From: an uncultured Flavobacteriaceae bacterium
GTDB lineage: Bacteria > Bacteroidota > Bacteroidia > Flavobacteriales > Flavobacteriaceae
NCBI GenBank assembly: GCA_938020445.1
Contig: CALIIC010000111.1
Span: 1 to 39,455 of the forward strand
DNA: 39,455 nucleotides
Direction of reading: 5' to 3'
Shown: piece by piece, positions 8,739-18,847 of the stretch
How positions within the stretch are numbered: position 1 is the first letter of the stretch
Layout: each line of letters starts with the position of its first letter
Notes under the pieces: model-generated
Seen by the model: the letters and a program-made list of their open reading frames with translations, nothing else
What the model was told of the DNA's origin: nothing
The model's database searches: none
Position numbers and translations under genes: made by a program

Positions 8739-8742
8739 TGTG

Positions 8743-11700
8743 CTAATGTTTTTCAATAAATAATTTTGTGTTCACGTCATCGAACGTAATTGGAGTACCA
8801 TTATCCAGCGTATCGCTAAAATCAAGTGCAGCTGTTAACGTTTCTGTTTTAATATACTCTAAATTACTGTTCACGGCCTTTTCTACCAAGCCGCTTTTAA
8901 GAATTTTTATATCAATTTTATCGGTTACTTCATAACCGGCGTCTTTTCTCATGTTTTGAATGCGGTTCACAAGCTCTCTCGCTATCCCCTCTTCTTTTAG
9001 CTCCTCATCTATGGTAATATCGAGCGCCACTGTGATTGGACCTGCACTTGCCACCAACCAACCCTCAATGTCTTGAGAAGCTATTTCTACATCCAATAAC
9101 TGTAATTTAATCGTTTTATTTTCAATTTCAAGGCTTATTTCGCCCTTTTGCTCAATTTCTTGGATATCTTCCTGCCCAAATGCTGCAACTGCCTGGGCTA
9201 TTTTCTTCATATCTTTTCCGAATTTAGGACCCAATGTCTTAAAATTCGGTTTGATCTGTTTCACAAGAATGTCGGAAGCATCGTCTAACAGTTCTATTTC
9301 TTTTACATTCACCTCAGATTTAATTAAATCGGCGACTGCGGCTATTTCTTCCCCTTGGGCACGGTCTAAAATCGGAATCATAATTTTGTGCAATGGCTGT
9401 CGCACTTTGATCCGTTCTTTTTGACGAATGGACAATACCAAAGATGAAATGGTCTGTGCTTTTTCCATCTTTCCTTCCAGCGCGGTATTGATCATAGTGT
9501 CATCGCATGCAGGAAATTCCGCCAAATGTACACTTTCAAACTGTTCTTTTTTCGTGGTCGCTGTTAAATCTTTGTAAAGACGATCCATAAAAAATGGTGC
9601 AACGGGGGCAGACAATTTAGCGACCGTAAGCAAACACGTATACAGCGTTTGATAGGCCGATATCTTATCCTTTTGATAGTCTCCTTTCCAAAAACGTCTT
9701 CGGCACAGGCGCACATACCAATTGCTCAAGTTCTCCTGTACATAATTGGAGATAGCACGCGTTGCCCGTGTTGGCTCATACGCTGCATACGCCTCATCGA
9801 CCTCCTTGATCAGTGTATGCAATTCCGAAAGAATCCACCGATCAATCTCTGGACGTTCTTCTAGCGGTACTTCTTCCTCCGAGTAGTCAAACGCATCAAT
9901 ATTAGCATAAAGCGAGAAGAACGAATAGGTGTTGTACAAGGTTCCGAAGAACTTTCGCTTTACTTCGACAATCCCATCGGTATCAAACTTTAAATTATCC
10001 CAAGGATTGGCATTACTGATCATGTACCAACGGGTTGCATCGGCTCCATGGGTATTCATTGTCTCAAAAGGATCTGCCGCATTGCCTAGCCTTTTCGACA
10101 TTTTCTTACCTTCCTTGTCGAGTACCAAACCATTCGAGACCACATTTTTATAGGCAACCGAATCAAATACCATAGTACCGATAGCATGCAAGGTGTAGAA
10201 CCAGCCACGTGTTTGATCTACTCCTTCGGCAATAAAATCGGCCGGGAAGGTTTTCCCTTCATCGATCAATTCCTTGTTTTCAAAAGGGTAGTGCCATTGC
10301 GCATATGGCATGGAACCACTATCGAACCAAACATCGATCAGGTCGCTTTCGCGTTTCATTGGTTGACCTGAAGCAGCAACCAAAACAATCTTATCAACGA
10401 TATTTTTATGCAGGTCTACCGAATCGTAATTTGCGTCAGAAAGGTCGCCGACCACAAAATCCTCGAAGATGTCTTTGTCCATCACCCCTGCGGTGACGGC
10501 TTTTTGCATTTCCGCTTTTAATTCTTCAATAGAACCTATCATCAATTCTTCCTTGCCATCTTCAGTTCTCCAAATGGGTAATGGAATCCCCCAATATCGA
10601 GAACGCGACAAGTTCCAATCATTCGCGTTGGCAAGCCAATTCCCAAACCGCCCCTCACCGGTAGATTTTGGCTTCCAATTAATGGTTTCATTTAGGGCGA
10701 ACATACGTTCTTTTACATCACTTATCTTAATAAACCATGAATCTAAGGGATAGTAGAGTACGGGTTTATCGGTACGCCAACAGTTGGGATAACTGTGCAC
10801 ATATTTTTCAACCTTAAAAGCTTTGTTCTCTTCTTTTAGTTTGATTGCCAATTCTACATCTACCGATCGCTCTGGTACTTCACCGGCATCGTAGTATTCG
10901 TTTTTCACATATTTACCTCCCAATTCTGCCATTTCCGGGCGAAATCTACCCTGAAGATCTACCAAGGGAACGGGATTGTTATTTTCATCTAGCACCAATA
11001 GTGGTGGGACTTCTGGAACTGCTTGTTTGGCGACAAAGGCATCGTCCGCACCAAACGTAGGTGCTGTATGTACGATTCCCGTACCATCTTCCGTGGTTAC
11101 AAAATCCCCTTCGATAACCCGAAAAGCGTTTTCAGGATGTTGATACGGAAGCGCATAGTCTAACAATTGCTCATATCGGATGCCTACCAAGTCAGCACCC
11201 TTAAATTCCTTTACTACATAGTATGGAATTTTTTTATCACCTTTCGTATAAGCGATCAAATCAGGTTTTGTTGCTACCTGTTGAAATTTCCCTGTAAACT
11301 GTTTTGCCACCAAATTCTTCGCCAATACCACATTCATGGGCTGGAAAGTGTATTGGTTGTATGTTTCGACAAGCACATACTCAATTTTAGGACCTACGGT
11401 CAAAGCGGTGTTCGAAGGAAGTGTCCAAGGGGTGGTCGTCCAAGCCAGGAAATATATCGTTCCTTCATTCTGCAAAAAACTCGGCAAGGTTTCCTTGATT
11501 GCTTTGAACTGGGCCACCACTGTGGTATCGGTCACATCTTGATAGGTGCCGGGTTGGTTCAATTCATGCGAACTTAGTCCTGTTCCCGCTTTTGGCGAAT
11601 AGGGCTGAATTGTATACCCTTTATAGATAAGGCCCTTGTCATAAATTTGCTTCAACAACCACCAAACGGTCTCCATATATTTAGACTTATAGGTAACGTA

Positions 11701-12141
11701 CGGATCATCCATATCTACCCAGTAGCCGACTTGTTCGGTCATCTTGTTCCATACATCCGTATACCGCATGACCGCCTTTTTACAGGCCGCGTTATACTCC
11801 TCCACAGAAATTTTTCTCCCAATATCTTCCTTGGTGATTCCCAATTCTTTTTCGACCCCCAATTCAATTGGAAGCCCATGGGTGTCCCATCCGGCTTTTC
11901 GTTTCACTTGAAAGCCTTTCATTGTTTTGTACCTCGGAAAAATATCTTTGATAGTTCGCGCCATAACATGGTGAATACCCGGCATGCCATTGGCAGATGG
12001 TGGTCCTTCATAGAATACATAGCTAGGCTTGCCTTCTCTAGAGGAAACGCTTTTATCAAAAATTCCATTTTCTTTCCAATACTCCAGAATCTCTTCTGCA
12101 ACCTTTGGGAGGTTCAATCCTTTGTATTCTGCAAACTTCAT
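8743..12141 (-). CDS. ileS: Isoleucyl-tRNA synthetase, GxHH (IleS2-like) type
   Basis: This 1132-residue class I synthetase charges tRNA-Ile. The N-terminal catalytic core carries the HIGH-equivalent motif as G55-I56-H57-H58 (codons 11979-11968), with the first and third residues swapped relative to HxGH. KMSKR lies at about 680-684. The editing (CP1) domain spans roughly 190-420 and includes the WTTTPWTLPSNTAL motif. The anticodon-binding and C-terminal domains are of the longer, eukaryote-like type. This points to the IleS2 branch, which is known for mupirocin resistance. It is the only ileS in the window. The 3' end is joined to the dksA-like gene. Confidence 0.97.
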   Translation of the reverse strand: MKFAEYKGLNLPKVAEEILEYWKENGIFDKSVSSREGKPSYVFYEGPPSANGMPGIHHVMARTIKDIFPRYKTMKGFQVKRKAGWDTHGLPIELGVEKELGITKEDIGRKISVEEYNAACKKAVMRYTDVWNKMTEQVGYWVDMDDPYVTYKSKYMETVWWLLKQIYDKGLIYKGYTIQPYSPKAGTGLSSHELNQPGTYQDVTDTTVVAQFKAIKETLPSFLQNEGTIYFLAWTTTPWTLPSNTALTVGPKIEYVLVETYNQYTFQPMNVVLAKNLVAKQFTGKFQQVATKPDLIAYTKGDKKIPYYVVKEFKGADLVGIRYEQLLDYALPYQHPENAFRVIEGDFVTTEDGTGIVHTAPTFGADDAFVAKQAVPEVPPLLVLDENNNPVPLVDLQGRFRPEMAELGGKYVKNEYYDAGEVPERSVDVELAIKLKEENKAFKVEKYVHSYPNCWRTDKPVLYYPLDSWFIKISDVKERMFALNETINWKPKSTGEGRFGNWLANANDWNLSRSRYWGIPLPIWRTEDGKEELMIGSIEELKAEMQKAVTAGVMDKDIFEDFVVGDLSDANYDSVDLHKNIVDKIVLVAASGQPMKRESDLIDVWFDSGSMPYAQWHYPFENKELIDEGKTFPADFIAEGVDQTRGWFYTLHAIGTMVFDSVAYKNVVSNGLVLDKEGKKMSKRLGNAADPFETMNTHGADATRWYMISNANPWDNLKFDTDGIVEVKRKFFGTLYNTYSFFSLYANIDAFDYSEEEVPLEERPEIDRWILSELHTLIKEVDEAYAAYEPTRATRAISNYVQENLSNWYVRLCRRRFWKGDYQKDKISAYQTLYTCLLTVAKLSAPVAPFFMDRLYKDLTATTKKEQFESVHLAEFPACDDTMINTALEGKMEKAQTISSLVLSIRQKERIKVRQPLHKIMIPILDRAQGEEIAAVADLIKSEVNVKEIELLDDASDILVKQIKPNFKTLGPKFGKDMKKIAQAVAAFGQEDIQEIEQKGEISLEIENKTIKLQLLDVEIASQDIEGWLVASAGPITVALDITIDEELKEEGIARELVNRIQNMRKDAGYEVTDKIDIKILKSGLVEKAVNSNLEYIKTETLTAALDFSDTLDNGTPITFDDVNTKLFIEKH

Positions 12142-12174
12142 ATGAACTACTTCTAATACTGCATTTTAAGGCTG

Positions 12175-12182
12175 CAAAATTA
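12175..12182 (-). promoter_or_regulatory. Promoter -7 element of ileS
   Basis: The minus strand reads TAATTTTG, an exact TAnnTTTG match, 34 nt upstream of the ileS ATG. Confidence 0.5.
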
Positions 12183-12292
12183 GCGATTTTAAACGAAATT
12201 AAGTCGCTATAGCAGCCCTGAAATACGCATGATATCCAAATGTTGGTTGTCATTTGTTAAAAAATAGCATCCAAAAATGTAAATGTTTCGTA

Positions 12293-12300
12293 TATCTTTG
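12293..12300 (+). promoter_or_regulatory. Promoter -7 element of the repetitive lipoprotein gene
   Basis: TATCTTTG matches TAnnTTTG exactly and ends 33 nt before the ATG at 12334. The expected leader is about 28 nt. No clear -33 TTG is seen. Confidence 0.55.
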
Positions 12301-12333
12301 CGTGTAACTATTTAAACACTAAAACAAAGTAAC

Positions 12334-12774
12334 ATGAAAAAAGTAATTTTAAGTTCAGTACTTATGCTTGCCCTTACCCTATCTTTCACCTCTTGTAGAG
12401 ATGCTGCCGATAAGGCAAAAGAGGCTACCGAAGAGGCCGCTGAGGCTGCGGATGGTGCAATGGAAAAGGCTGGTGAAGCCGTTGATGGAGCAGCAGATGC
12501 TGCTGGTGAGGCTGTAGATGGTATGAAAGATGCCGCTGACGGTGCAATGGAAAAGGCCGGTGAAGCCGTTGATGGCGCTAAAGATGCTGCTGGTGATGCG
12601 GTAGATGGTGTCAAAGATGCTGCCGATGGTGCAATGGAAAAGGCCGGTGAAGCTGTTGATGGCGCTAAAGATGCTGCCGGAAATGCAGTTGACAAGGCTA
12701 AAGAAACTGGAAAAGATGTTAAGAAAGCTGCCGGTGATGCAGTTGACAAAGCAAAAGACGCAGTGAAGAACTAA
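12334..12774 (+). CDS. Repetitive LEA-like lipoprotein
   Basis: The 146-residue protein has a lipoprotein signal peptide with lipobox TSC (cleavage before Cys21). The whole mature part is built from Ala, Asp, Gly, Lys and Glu. Eleven-residue units such as DGAMEKAGEAV and DGAKDAAGDAV alternate, giving a larger 29-residue (87-nt) period starting at 12454, 12541 and 12628. The composition and 11-mer pattern resemble group 3 LEA proteins and predict an amphipathic helix or disordered protein tethered to a membrane. A stress-protective role is inferred. It is monocistronic, with its own promoter and a strong terminator. The antisense strand is also open (12312-12749), but only because of the low-complexity composition. 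Confidence 0.85.
   Translation: MKKVILSSVLMLALTLSFTSCRDAADKAKEATEEAAEAADGAMEKAGEAVDGAADAAGEAVDGMKDAADGAMEKAGEAVDGAKDAAGDAVDGVKDAADGAMEKAGEAVDGAKDAAGNAVDKAKETGKDVKKAAGDAVDKAKDAVKN
12454..12714 (+). repeat. 87-nt tandem repeats inside the lipoprotein gene
   Basis: The sequence beginning GGTGCAATGGAAAAGG recurs at 12454, 12541 and 12628 with an exact 87-nt spacing. The third copy decays towards its end. The period is in frame (29 codons), so copy number can change without breaking the gene. Confidence 0.85.
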
Positions 12775-12796
12775 GCGTTTAACCGCTCTATATAAA

Positions 12797-12832
12797 AGCC
12801 CTGACTACAACGTCGGGGTTTTTTATTTTATT
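12797..12832. terminator. Terminator between the lipoprotein gene and the TonB receptor
   Basis: CCCTGAC (12799-12805) pairs with GTCGGGG (12812-12818) through one G-T wobble. A TTTTTTATTTTATT tract follows on the plus strand. The minus strand also has T-rich sequence after the stem, so it may serve both convergent genes. Confidence 0.8.
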
Positions 12833-12854
12833 CAAAGACACTACGAAGTCCGAG

Positions 12855-15266
12855 TCAAAACCGAACACCCACACCCAAAATAAGATTGGTCCCGGGCGCA
12901 ACAATACCGGAAGAATAACTGCGATAGCGTTGATTGGTCATATTTTCCAGGGCCAAGGTAGCTTTCCAAGCATTCGAGATAGTGAATTGTGATCTAAAAT
13001 TCAGCGTATACCAAGAGGGTGCAAAGGGATTTCCGTTTTTGTCAATAGCATAAATGTATTCTTTGCTCCTTTCGGATATCGCCAAATCATCGTAACCTAT
13101 TTCGCCATTGTAGTTTAGAAACATATCGGCCTGCAAGCGTTGGTTTTTCCATACAATATGAAAATCCCCAAAAGTTGGTGCTACATGTCTCCCAGGAGAT
13201 TCTGTACCATCGTCTTCTTCCTCGATACCTTCCGTCAGCGTTAGGTTGGCAGAAATGGATAGGTTATCGGTCATAAAAGCATCAACACCAAACTCAAAGC
13301 CATACACATATGCTTTTGCCGCATTTTGAATTGCCTGAACATTGCTTAACTCCCCATTATAATCAATTTGCGATGCCCCGTTAAAAAGAAAATCTCTCCG
13401 CACCAAAGCATCTACCAAATAGGTATAGAACGCAGCACCCTTTACGACCACCCTGTCTTTGAAATTTTTTTGTATCCCTAACTCGGTGTTATAGGCATAC
13501 TCTGGTTCTAAATCAGGATTTGGTACTACGACCGACCCCGGTTCCGAATCGAATACTTTGCCTATATCGTCAATATTAGGTGCTCTAAATCCCGTTGAAC
13601 CATTGAGCGTAACCTGTAAATTTGCTCTTGGAAACCAACTGAACCCCAAACTTCCGGTAAGGGCCCCATTGTTCAAATTTGTTTCATCAAAAGGAAATGG
13701 GAAAAAGGTTTTGTCAAAAACAGCATTGATCCAAACATGACTATAGCGCAATCCTGTTAAAAGGGTAAAATTAGGTTTTGCCTTGTATTCCCCATTTACA
13801 TAACCCGCCAATGTTTGCCACTTGGAGCCGTCTGGGTAACGGGAAGCTGCAGCAGAAACCGTATTCGTGCTGATATCGGTCTGGCTTCCTTCAGAGGCAA
13901 CTTTATTAAAAACATACTCGGTACCATAATACAAGCGAAGATTCCCTATTTTTTTATTTTCAAAATCTATGTTCGTCGATAGCGCATTTACTTTTTCCTT
14001 GGTAGTGAACAAGGCTACTTCTTGGAACCCACGATCATTGCGGCTTTCTTCAAAAAATTGATAGGCCGTAGTAATCTTAAGTCCATCATAAAACTTACTT
14101 TGCCCTTTTTTCTCTACTTGAAGATTGGTCATTAGCCATTTCTGGGGGCCATAAAACCACTCTGCCGAACGCAGACCGTCACCAGCGGAATTTGGTCGAA
14201 TTAAACGGTCGTAGCGGGAATAGTCAGAGGTTTCAGAATAATGGGTATTGAGCTTAAAATACCAATCATTGGTTGGTTTAAAAGCAATTTTTTGCAATAA
14301 GTTGATTTGGTTATATCCGGTTGAAACCTGTTCTTTTGGATTTGGGTTGTTGACCAAACGATCCTGTCCGTTCGTGGTCGTAACATAATTGTTCCTAAGG
14401 TAGCTATCGGGCCCATGTGCCCCCATCGTCAAATCTCCAAAACTATTGTATGTAACACTGGTCAGAAAAGCCCATTTCTTCTTGCCTATCGTCATATCAA
14501 AATGACCCGTATTTTCGCTGTTGGCACTCGAAAATCGATAATTGACATTGCCCGTAATTTGCAGGCTATCGGTGGTTGAAAAAAGGGGTTGCTTGGTATA
14601 AAAGTTCATTACCCCGCCCATGGCATCACTCCCATAGATTACAGACCCCGGACCAAAAATAACTTCTGTGTTTTTTACTGTAAAGGGATCGATCGAAATA
14701 ACATTTTGAAGGTTTCCTCCCCTAAAAATCGCATTGTTCATTCGCACCCCGTCAACAGTTAGCAATAAACGATTGGTCGAAAAACCGCGTATCATTGGGC
14801 TCCCACCTCCCAATTGGCTCTTTTGAACAAATACCTTTCCACTGCTTTGCAGCAAGTCGGCCGATGTCTGGGGATTCGTAAAAGCGATTTGTCGAGCATC
14901 AATGGATGCTATTTTCTGAGGTACATCTTTCTTCTGCTGTTCCCATTTAGAAACCGACATCACGACCTCATCCAATTGCTGCGCTTTTAAAACCAAGTAA
15001 AACGTATTTCCTTGTTTTGAAATTTGCCCTTTTGAGCTTTTTCTAATCTGGTAGCTGATGTGTTTAAAAGTGATGCGTTCGTTCCTGCCAAAACCACTTA
15101 GGTCACACCGCCCATCAAAGTCGGTAAGGGCGGTCTTGGATTTATCCAAATTGTAAACGGCCACATTCGTGATGGGTTCCTTGGTATCCACATCTAAAAT
15201 CGTGATCTCCTGGCCAAAATTGACCTGAAAAATCAGAAAAAAAAGGAGGTATGTGATCCGCTGCAT
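12855..15266 (-). CDS. TonB-dependent outer-membrane receptor
   Basis: The protein is about 803 residues from ATG 15266 and starts with a signal peptide (MQRITYLLFFLIFQVNFGQ). An N-terminal carboxypeptidase-regulatory-like beta domain (about 20-100) follows, as is common in Bacteroidota receptors. Then come a plug domain with IRGFSTNRLLLTVDGVRMNN and EVIFGPGSVIYGSDAMGG, and a 22-strand-type barrel ending in a C-terminal Phe (LGVGVRF). The plug resembles heme, siderophore or vitamin B12 receptors rather than SusC, and no SusD gene is adjacent. An alternative start at 15284 overlaps recO by 17 nt. The chosen start leaves one base after the recO stop, suggesting translational coupling. The ligand is unknown. 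Confidence 0.92.
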   Translation of the reverse strand: MQRITYLLFFLIFQVNFGQEITILDVDTKEPITNVAVYNLDKSKTALTDFDGRCDLSGFGRNERITFKHISYQIRKSSKGQISKQGNTFYLVLKAQQLDEVVMSVSKWEQQKKDVPQKIASIDARQIAFTNPQTSADLLQSSGKVFVQKSQLGGGSPMIRGFSTNRLLLTVDGVRMNNAIFRGGNLQNVISIDPFTVKNTEVIFGPGSVIYGSDAMGGVMNFYTKQPLFSTTDSLQITGNVNYRFSSANSENTGHFDMTIGKKKWAFLTSVTYNSFGDLTMGAHGPDSYLRNNYVTTTNGQDRLVNNPNPKEQVSTGYNQINLLQKIAFKPTNDWYFKLNTHYSETSDYSRYDRLIRPNSAGDGLRSAEWFYGPQKWLMTNLQVEKKGQSKFYDGLKITTAYQFFEESRNDRGFQEVALFTTKEKVNALSTNIDFENKKIGNLRLYYGTEYVFNKVASEGSQTDISTNTVSAAASRYPDGSKWQTLAGYVNGEYKAKPNFTLLTGLRYSHVWINAVFDKTFFPFPFDETNLNNGALTGSLGFSWFPRANLQVTLNGSTGFRAPNIDDIGKVFDSEPGSVVVPNPDLEPEYAYNTELGIQKNFKDRVVVKGAAFYTYLVDALVRRDFLFNGASQIDYNGELSNVQAIQNAAKAYVYGFEFGVDAFMTDNLSISANLTLTEGIEEEDDGTESPGRHVAPTFGDFHIVWKNQRLQADMFLNYNGEIGYDDLAISERSKEYIYAIDKNGNPFAPSWYTLNFRSQFTISNAWKATLALENMTNQRYRSYSSGIVAPGTNLILGVGVRF

Positions 15267-15267
15267 G

Positions 15268-15987
15268 CTAGCTGAAAACTTCATTTAAAATGGCCAGTGA
15301 TTTGGGTTTTCTAAATCCCTGCAAATGTAATTCAAAATAAAGAACGAGTGATTTTAAAAGGTCTTGCCGGTTCGCTTTTCTCATCCTGATGGTATGTATC
15401 CTATCAAAATTTATGCCCAAAAAGGTTTTGAAATACACTAAATTTTCTCCGGTAAGAATTGGGTTCAAGGAGGGGGTGTCTGTAAACTCCCCTTCCAAAA
15501 GATCAAAACTAGCAGCTTCGAGCTTGCTTGTGTCAGGATAAAACCCCAGATACTTGGTGAGTTCCAACAAAAAATGAATATGAAAATTAACAATGTCGTC
15601 TTGGGCATCCATCCACTGAAGCGATGCCTCCAAAAAAGCAAAAAGCCCCTGGTTTTGCTCTTCTTCGTGCATACAGTTTCCCAACATTTCAGCTAAGAAA
15701 AGGGTCATTGCGCTTTTGGCCATATCGGTGTGCAGTGATTGATACGGATGGTACACCTTCGCTTCCTGAATTCGCTCCAACGTACCTTTGTTTCGATGGT
15801 TCGCAACCAGTTCGAGCTGGGTAAGAGGTTGGAACAAAGCCGCCTTTAACTTCCCTTTTTTAGAAGTTAAAATTCCCTTTAACATATAACTTTTCACACC
15901 ATCAGATGCCGTAATTGCCTTCACAATAAGGCTAGAATCCCCGTACTTCAAAGAAGAAAGTACTATGGCATTGGTGGTAACGCGCAT
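15268..15987 (-). CDS. recO: DNA repair protein RecO
   Basis: The 239-residue recombination mediator works with RecR to load RecA on SSB-coated DNA. An N-terminal OB fold is evident (VTTNAIVLSSLKYGDSSLIVKAITASDGVKSYMLKG, about 3-40), followed by a helical C-terminal domain. The family's zinc-finger cysteines are not evident, which is common in this phylum. Length is normal. A TAnnTTTG element lies 20 nt before the ATG. The TonB receptor follows directly and probably shares the transcript. Confidence 0.93.
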   Translation of the reverse strand: MRVTTNAIVLSSLKYGDSSLIVKAITASDGVKSYMLKGILTSKKGKLKAALFQPLTQLELVANHRNKGTLERIQEAKVYHPYQSLHTDMAKSAMTLFLAEMLGNCMHEEEQNQGLFAFLEASLQWMDAQDDIVNFHIHFLLELTKYLGFYPDTSKLEAASFDLLEGEFTDTPSLNPILTGENLVYFKTFLGINFDRIHTIRMRKANRQDLLKSLVLYFELHLQGFRKPKSLAILNEVFS

Positions 15988-16006
15988 CGGTTTTAAGTGG
16001 TTTGTG

Positions 16007-16014
16007 CAAAGATA
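16007..16014 (-). promoter_or_regulatory. Promoter -7 element of recO
   Basis: The minus strand reads TATCTTTG, an exact TAnnTTTG match, 20 nt upstream of the recO ATG, predicting a leader of about 13-16 nt. Confidence 0.55.
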
Positions 16015-16087
16015 GTTCGAAAATCTGCGAAGTGTAAAATATGTTGTACAGGGTTTTGTACCCTTTTATGGCTTCCAGTACAGATAC

Positions 16088-16126
16088 AAAAAATGCGAAG
16101 TGCTCGGAGAACACTTCGCATTTTTA
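16088..16126 (-). terminator. Terminator of the glutamate dehydrogenase gene
   Basis: A perfect 14-bp stem (AAAAATGCGAAGTG 16089-16102, CACTTCGCATTTTT 16112-16125) has a 9-nt loop. The A and T tracts on either side give a run of T after the stem on the minus strand. It ends transcripts arriving from gdhA before recO. Confidence 0.85.
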
Positions 16127-16147
16127 CTGTATATTCAATCAAGTTGT

Positions 16148-17509
<1,362 letters not shown>

Positions 17510-17550
17510 TTAGGAATAAGTTGTTTTTTATTGAATTTAAAATATAACGG

Positions 17551-17558
17551 CAAAATTA
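17551..17558 (-). promoter_or_regulatory. Promoter -7 element of gdhA
   Basis: The minus strand reads TAATTTTG, an exact TAnnTTTG match, 48 nt upstream of the gdhA ATG. Confidence 0.5.
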
Positions 17559-17608
17559 TACTATTCCTATAATTTAACACCCCTTTTTCTCAAAATATGA
17601 TAAAAAAT

Positions 17609-18763
17609 CTATCCGATCGCCTGTTCAAGGTCTGCGATTAAATCAGTTGCATCTTCAATACCCACGCTTAGCCGAATCAATGCATCTACGACCCCGTTTT
17701 TTTCACGCTCCGCTTTTGGAATACTGGCATGTGTCATGCTTGCAGGATGCCCTGCTAAACTCTCTACCCCTCCGAGTGATTCGGCCAAGGTAAAAAGCGC
17801 TAATTTTTCTACTATTTCAATAGCCGCTTCATAACTGCTTCCTTTGGGAACAAAGGAAATCATACCTCCAAAATCTTTCATTTGGTTTTTTGCAATAGCA
17901 TGACCCGGGTGGGATTCAAACCCTGGCCAATACACTTTTTCTATTTTGGGGTGACTTGCCAAATACATCGCCACCGCCCGCCCATTCTCACAATGCCGCT
18001 GCATTCGCACATGCAGGGTTTTGATACCTCTTAAGACTAAAAAGCTATCCATAGGGCCACATACTGCACCGCTGGCATTCTGAATAAAGTATAGTTTGGC
18101 GGCCAAATCTTTGTCCCTTACCACCAAGCCCCCTACAACCACGTCGCTATGCCCTCCCAAATATTTGGTAGCGGAATGCATTACAATATCGGCGCCGAGG
18201 TCTAAGGGCGTTTGCAAATAAGGGGTCGCAAAAGTATTATCGACGGCCAAAAGCAACTCGTGCTTTTTTGCCAATTTTGATACCGCCGCAATATCGATGA
18301 TATTCATCATTGGGTTGGTCGGGGTTTCCACCCATATCAATTTTGTATTCTTATTGATATGTTTCTCGATTTCCCCAACCGCTTGCATCCCTACAAAATG
18401 AAAACCAATTCCAAATCTTTCGAATATCTGTTTGAACAAACGGTAGCTGCCTCCATACAAGTCATTGGTTGAAACCACTTCATCCCCGGGGTTCAACAGT
18501 TTAATAACGGCATCTATAGCAGCGAGACCACTACCAAATGCGAGACCAAAATTCCCATTTTCGATACTTGCCAAAGAATTTTCCAGGGCCGTTCTTGTCG
18601 GGTTGGCACTTCGAGAGTATTCAAATCCCTGATGTCCTCCAGGAGTAGACTGTGCATAGGTAGATGTTTGGTATATTGGCGGCATTACAGCTCCATAGGC
18701 CTTATCGGGTTGCTGCCCTCCATGAATGGTTTTGCTATTGAATTTTAACGTTTTTTCACTCAT
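17609..18763 (-). CDS. metB: Cystathionine gamma-synthase / PLP-dependent Cys-Met enzyme
   Basis: The 384-residue PLP enzyme belongs to the Cys/Met-metabolism family. The PLP lysine is Lys200 in HSATKYLGGHSD, and YSRSANPTRTALE, the phosphate-binding YGGSYRLF and VDNTFATPYLQ are all present. These motifs fit cystathionine gamma-synthase or gamma-lyase equally; family members in this phylum are usually labelled gamma-synthase. The exact reaction cannot be fixed from sequence alone, so the symbol is provisional. No other methionine gene is adjacent. The gene is divergent from the lipoprotein at 18848, with an 84-nt gap. Confidence 0.88.
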   Translation of the reverse strand: MSEKTLKFNSKTIHGGQQPDKAYGAVMPPIYQTSTYAQSTPGGHQGFEYSRSANPTRTALENSLASIENGNFGLAFGSGLAAIDAVIKLLNPGDEVVSTNDLYGGSYRLFKQIFERFGIGFHFVGMQAVGEIEKHINKNTKLIWVETPTNPMMNIIDIAAVSKLAKKHELLLAVDNTFATPYLQTPLDLGADIVMHSATKYLGGHSDVVVGGLVVRDKDLAAKLYFIQNASGAVCGPMDSFLVLRGIKTLHVRMQRHCENGRAVAMYLASHPKIEKVYWPGFESHPGHAIAKNQMKDFGGMISFVPKGSSYEAAIEIVEKLALFTLAESLGGVESLAGHPASMTHASIPKAEREKNGVVDALIRLSVGIEDATDLIADLEQAIG

Positions 18764-18793
18764 CTCGTATAATTATTCCTATAAATGTATCGT

Positions 18794-18801
18794 TATCTTT
18801 G
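18794..18801 (+). promoter_or_regulatory. Promoter -7 element of the DUF3298-type lipoprotein
   Basis: TATCTTTG is an exact TAnnTTTG match, 46 nt before ATG 18848. It lies downstream of the earlier possible start at 18785, which argues against that start. Confidence 0.55.
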
Positions 18802-18847
18802 GAAGCATACAATAGTACCCTTTATTTTACCCCAAAAGCAGATTCCC

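Noticed and set aside
11647-12156. 169-residue plus-strand open frame opposite ileS
   Set aside because: It lies wholly inside well-supported ileS, and its sequence has no recognisable motif.
12312-12749. 145-residue antisense open frame rich in Ala, Ser and Pro
   Set aside because: It mirrors the low-complexity lipoprotein gene and has no domain or signal logic; it is open only because of the repeated codons on the other strand.
18785-18847. Longer N-terminus for the DUF3298-type lipoprotein
   Set aside because: The added residues destroy the signal peptide and lie upstream of the likely promoter at 18794-18801.
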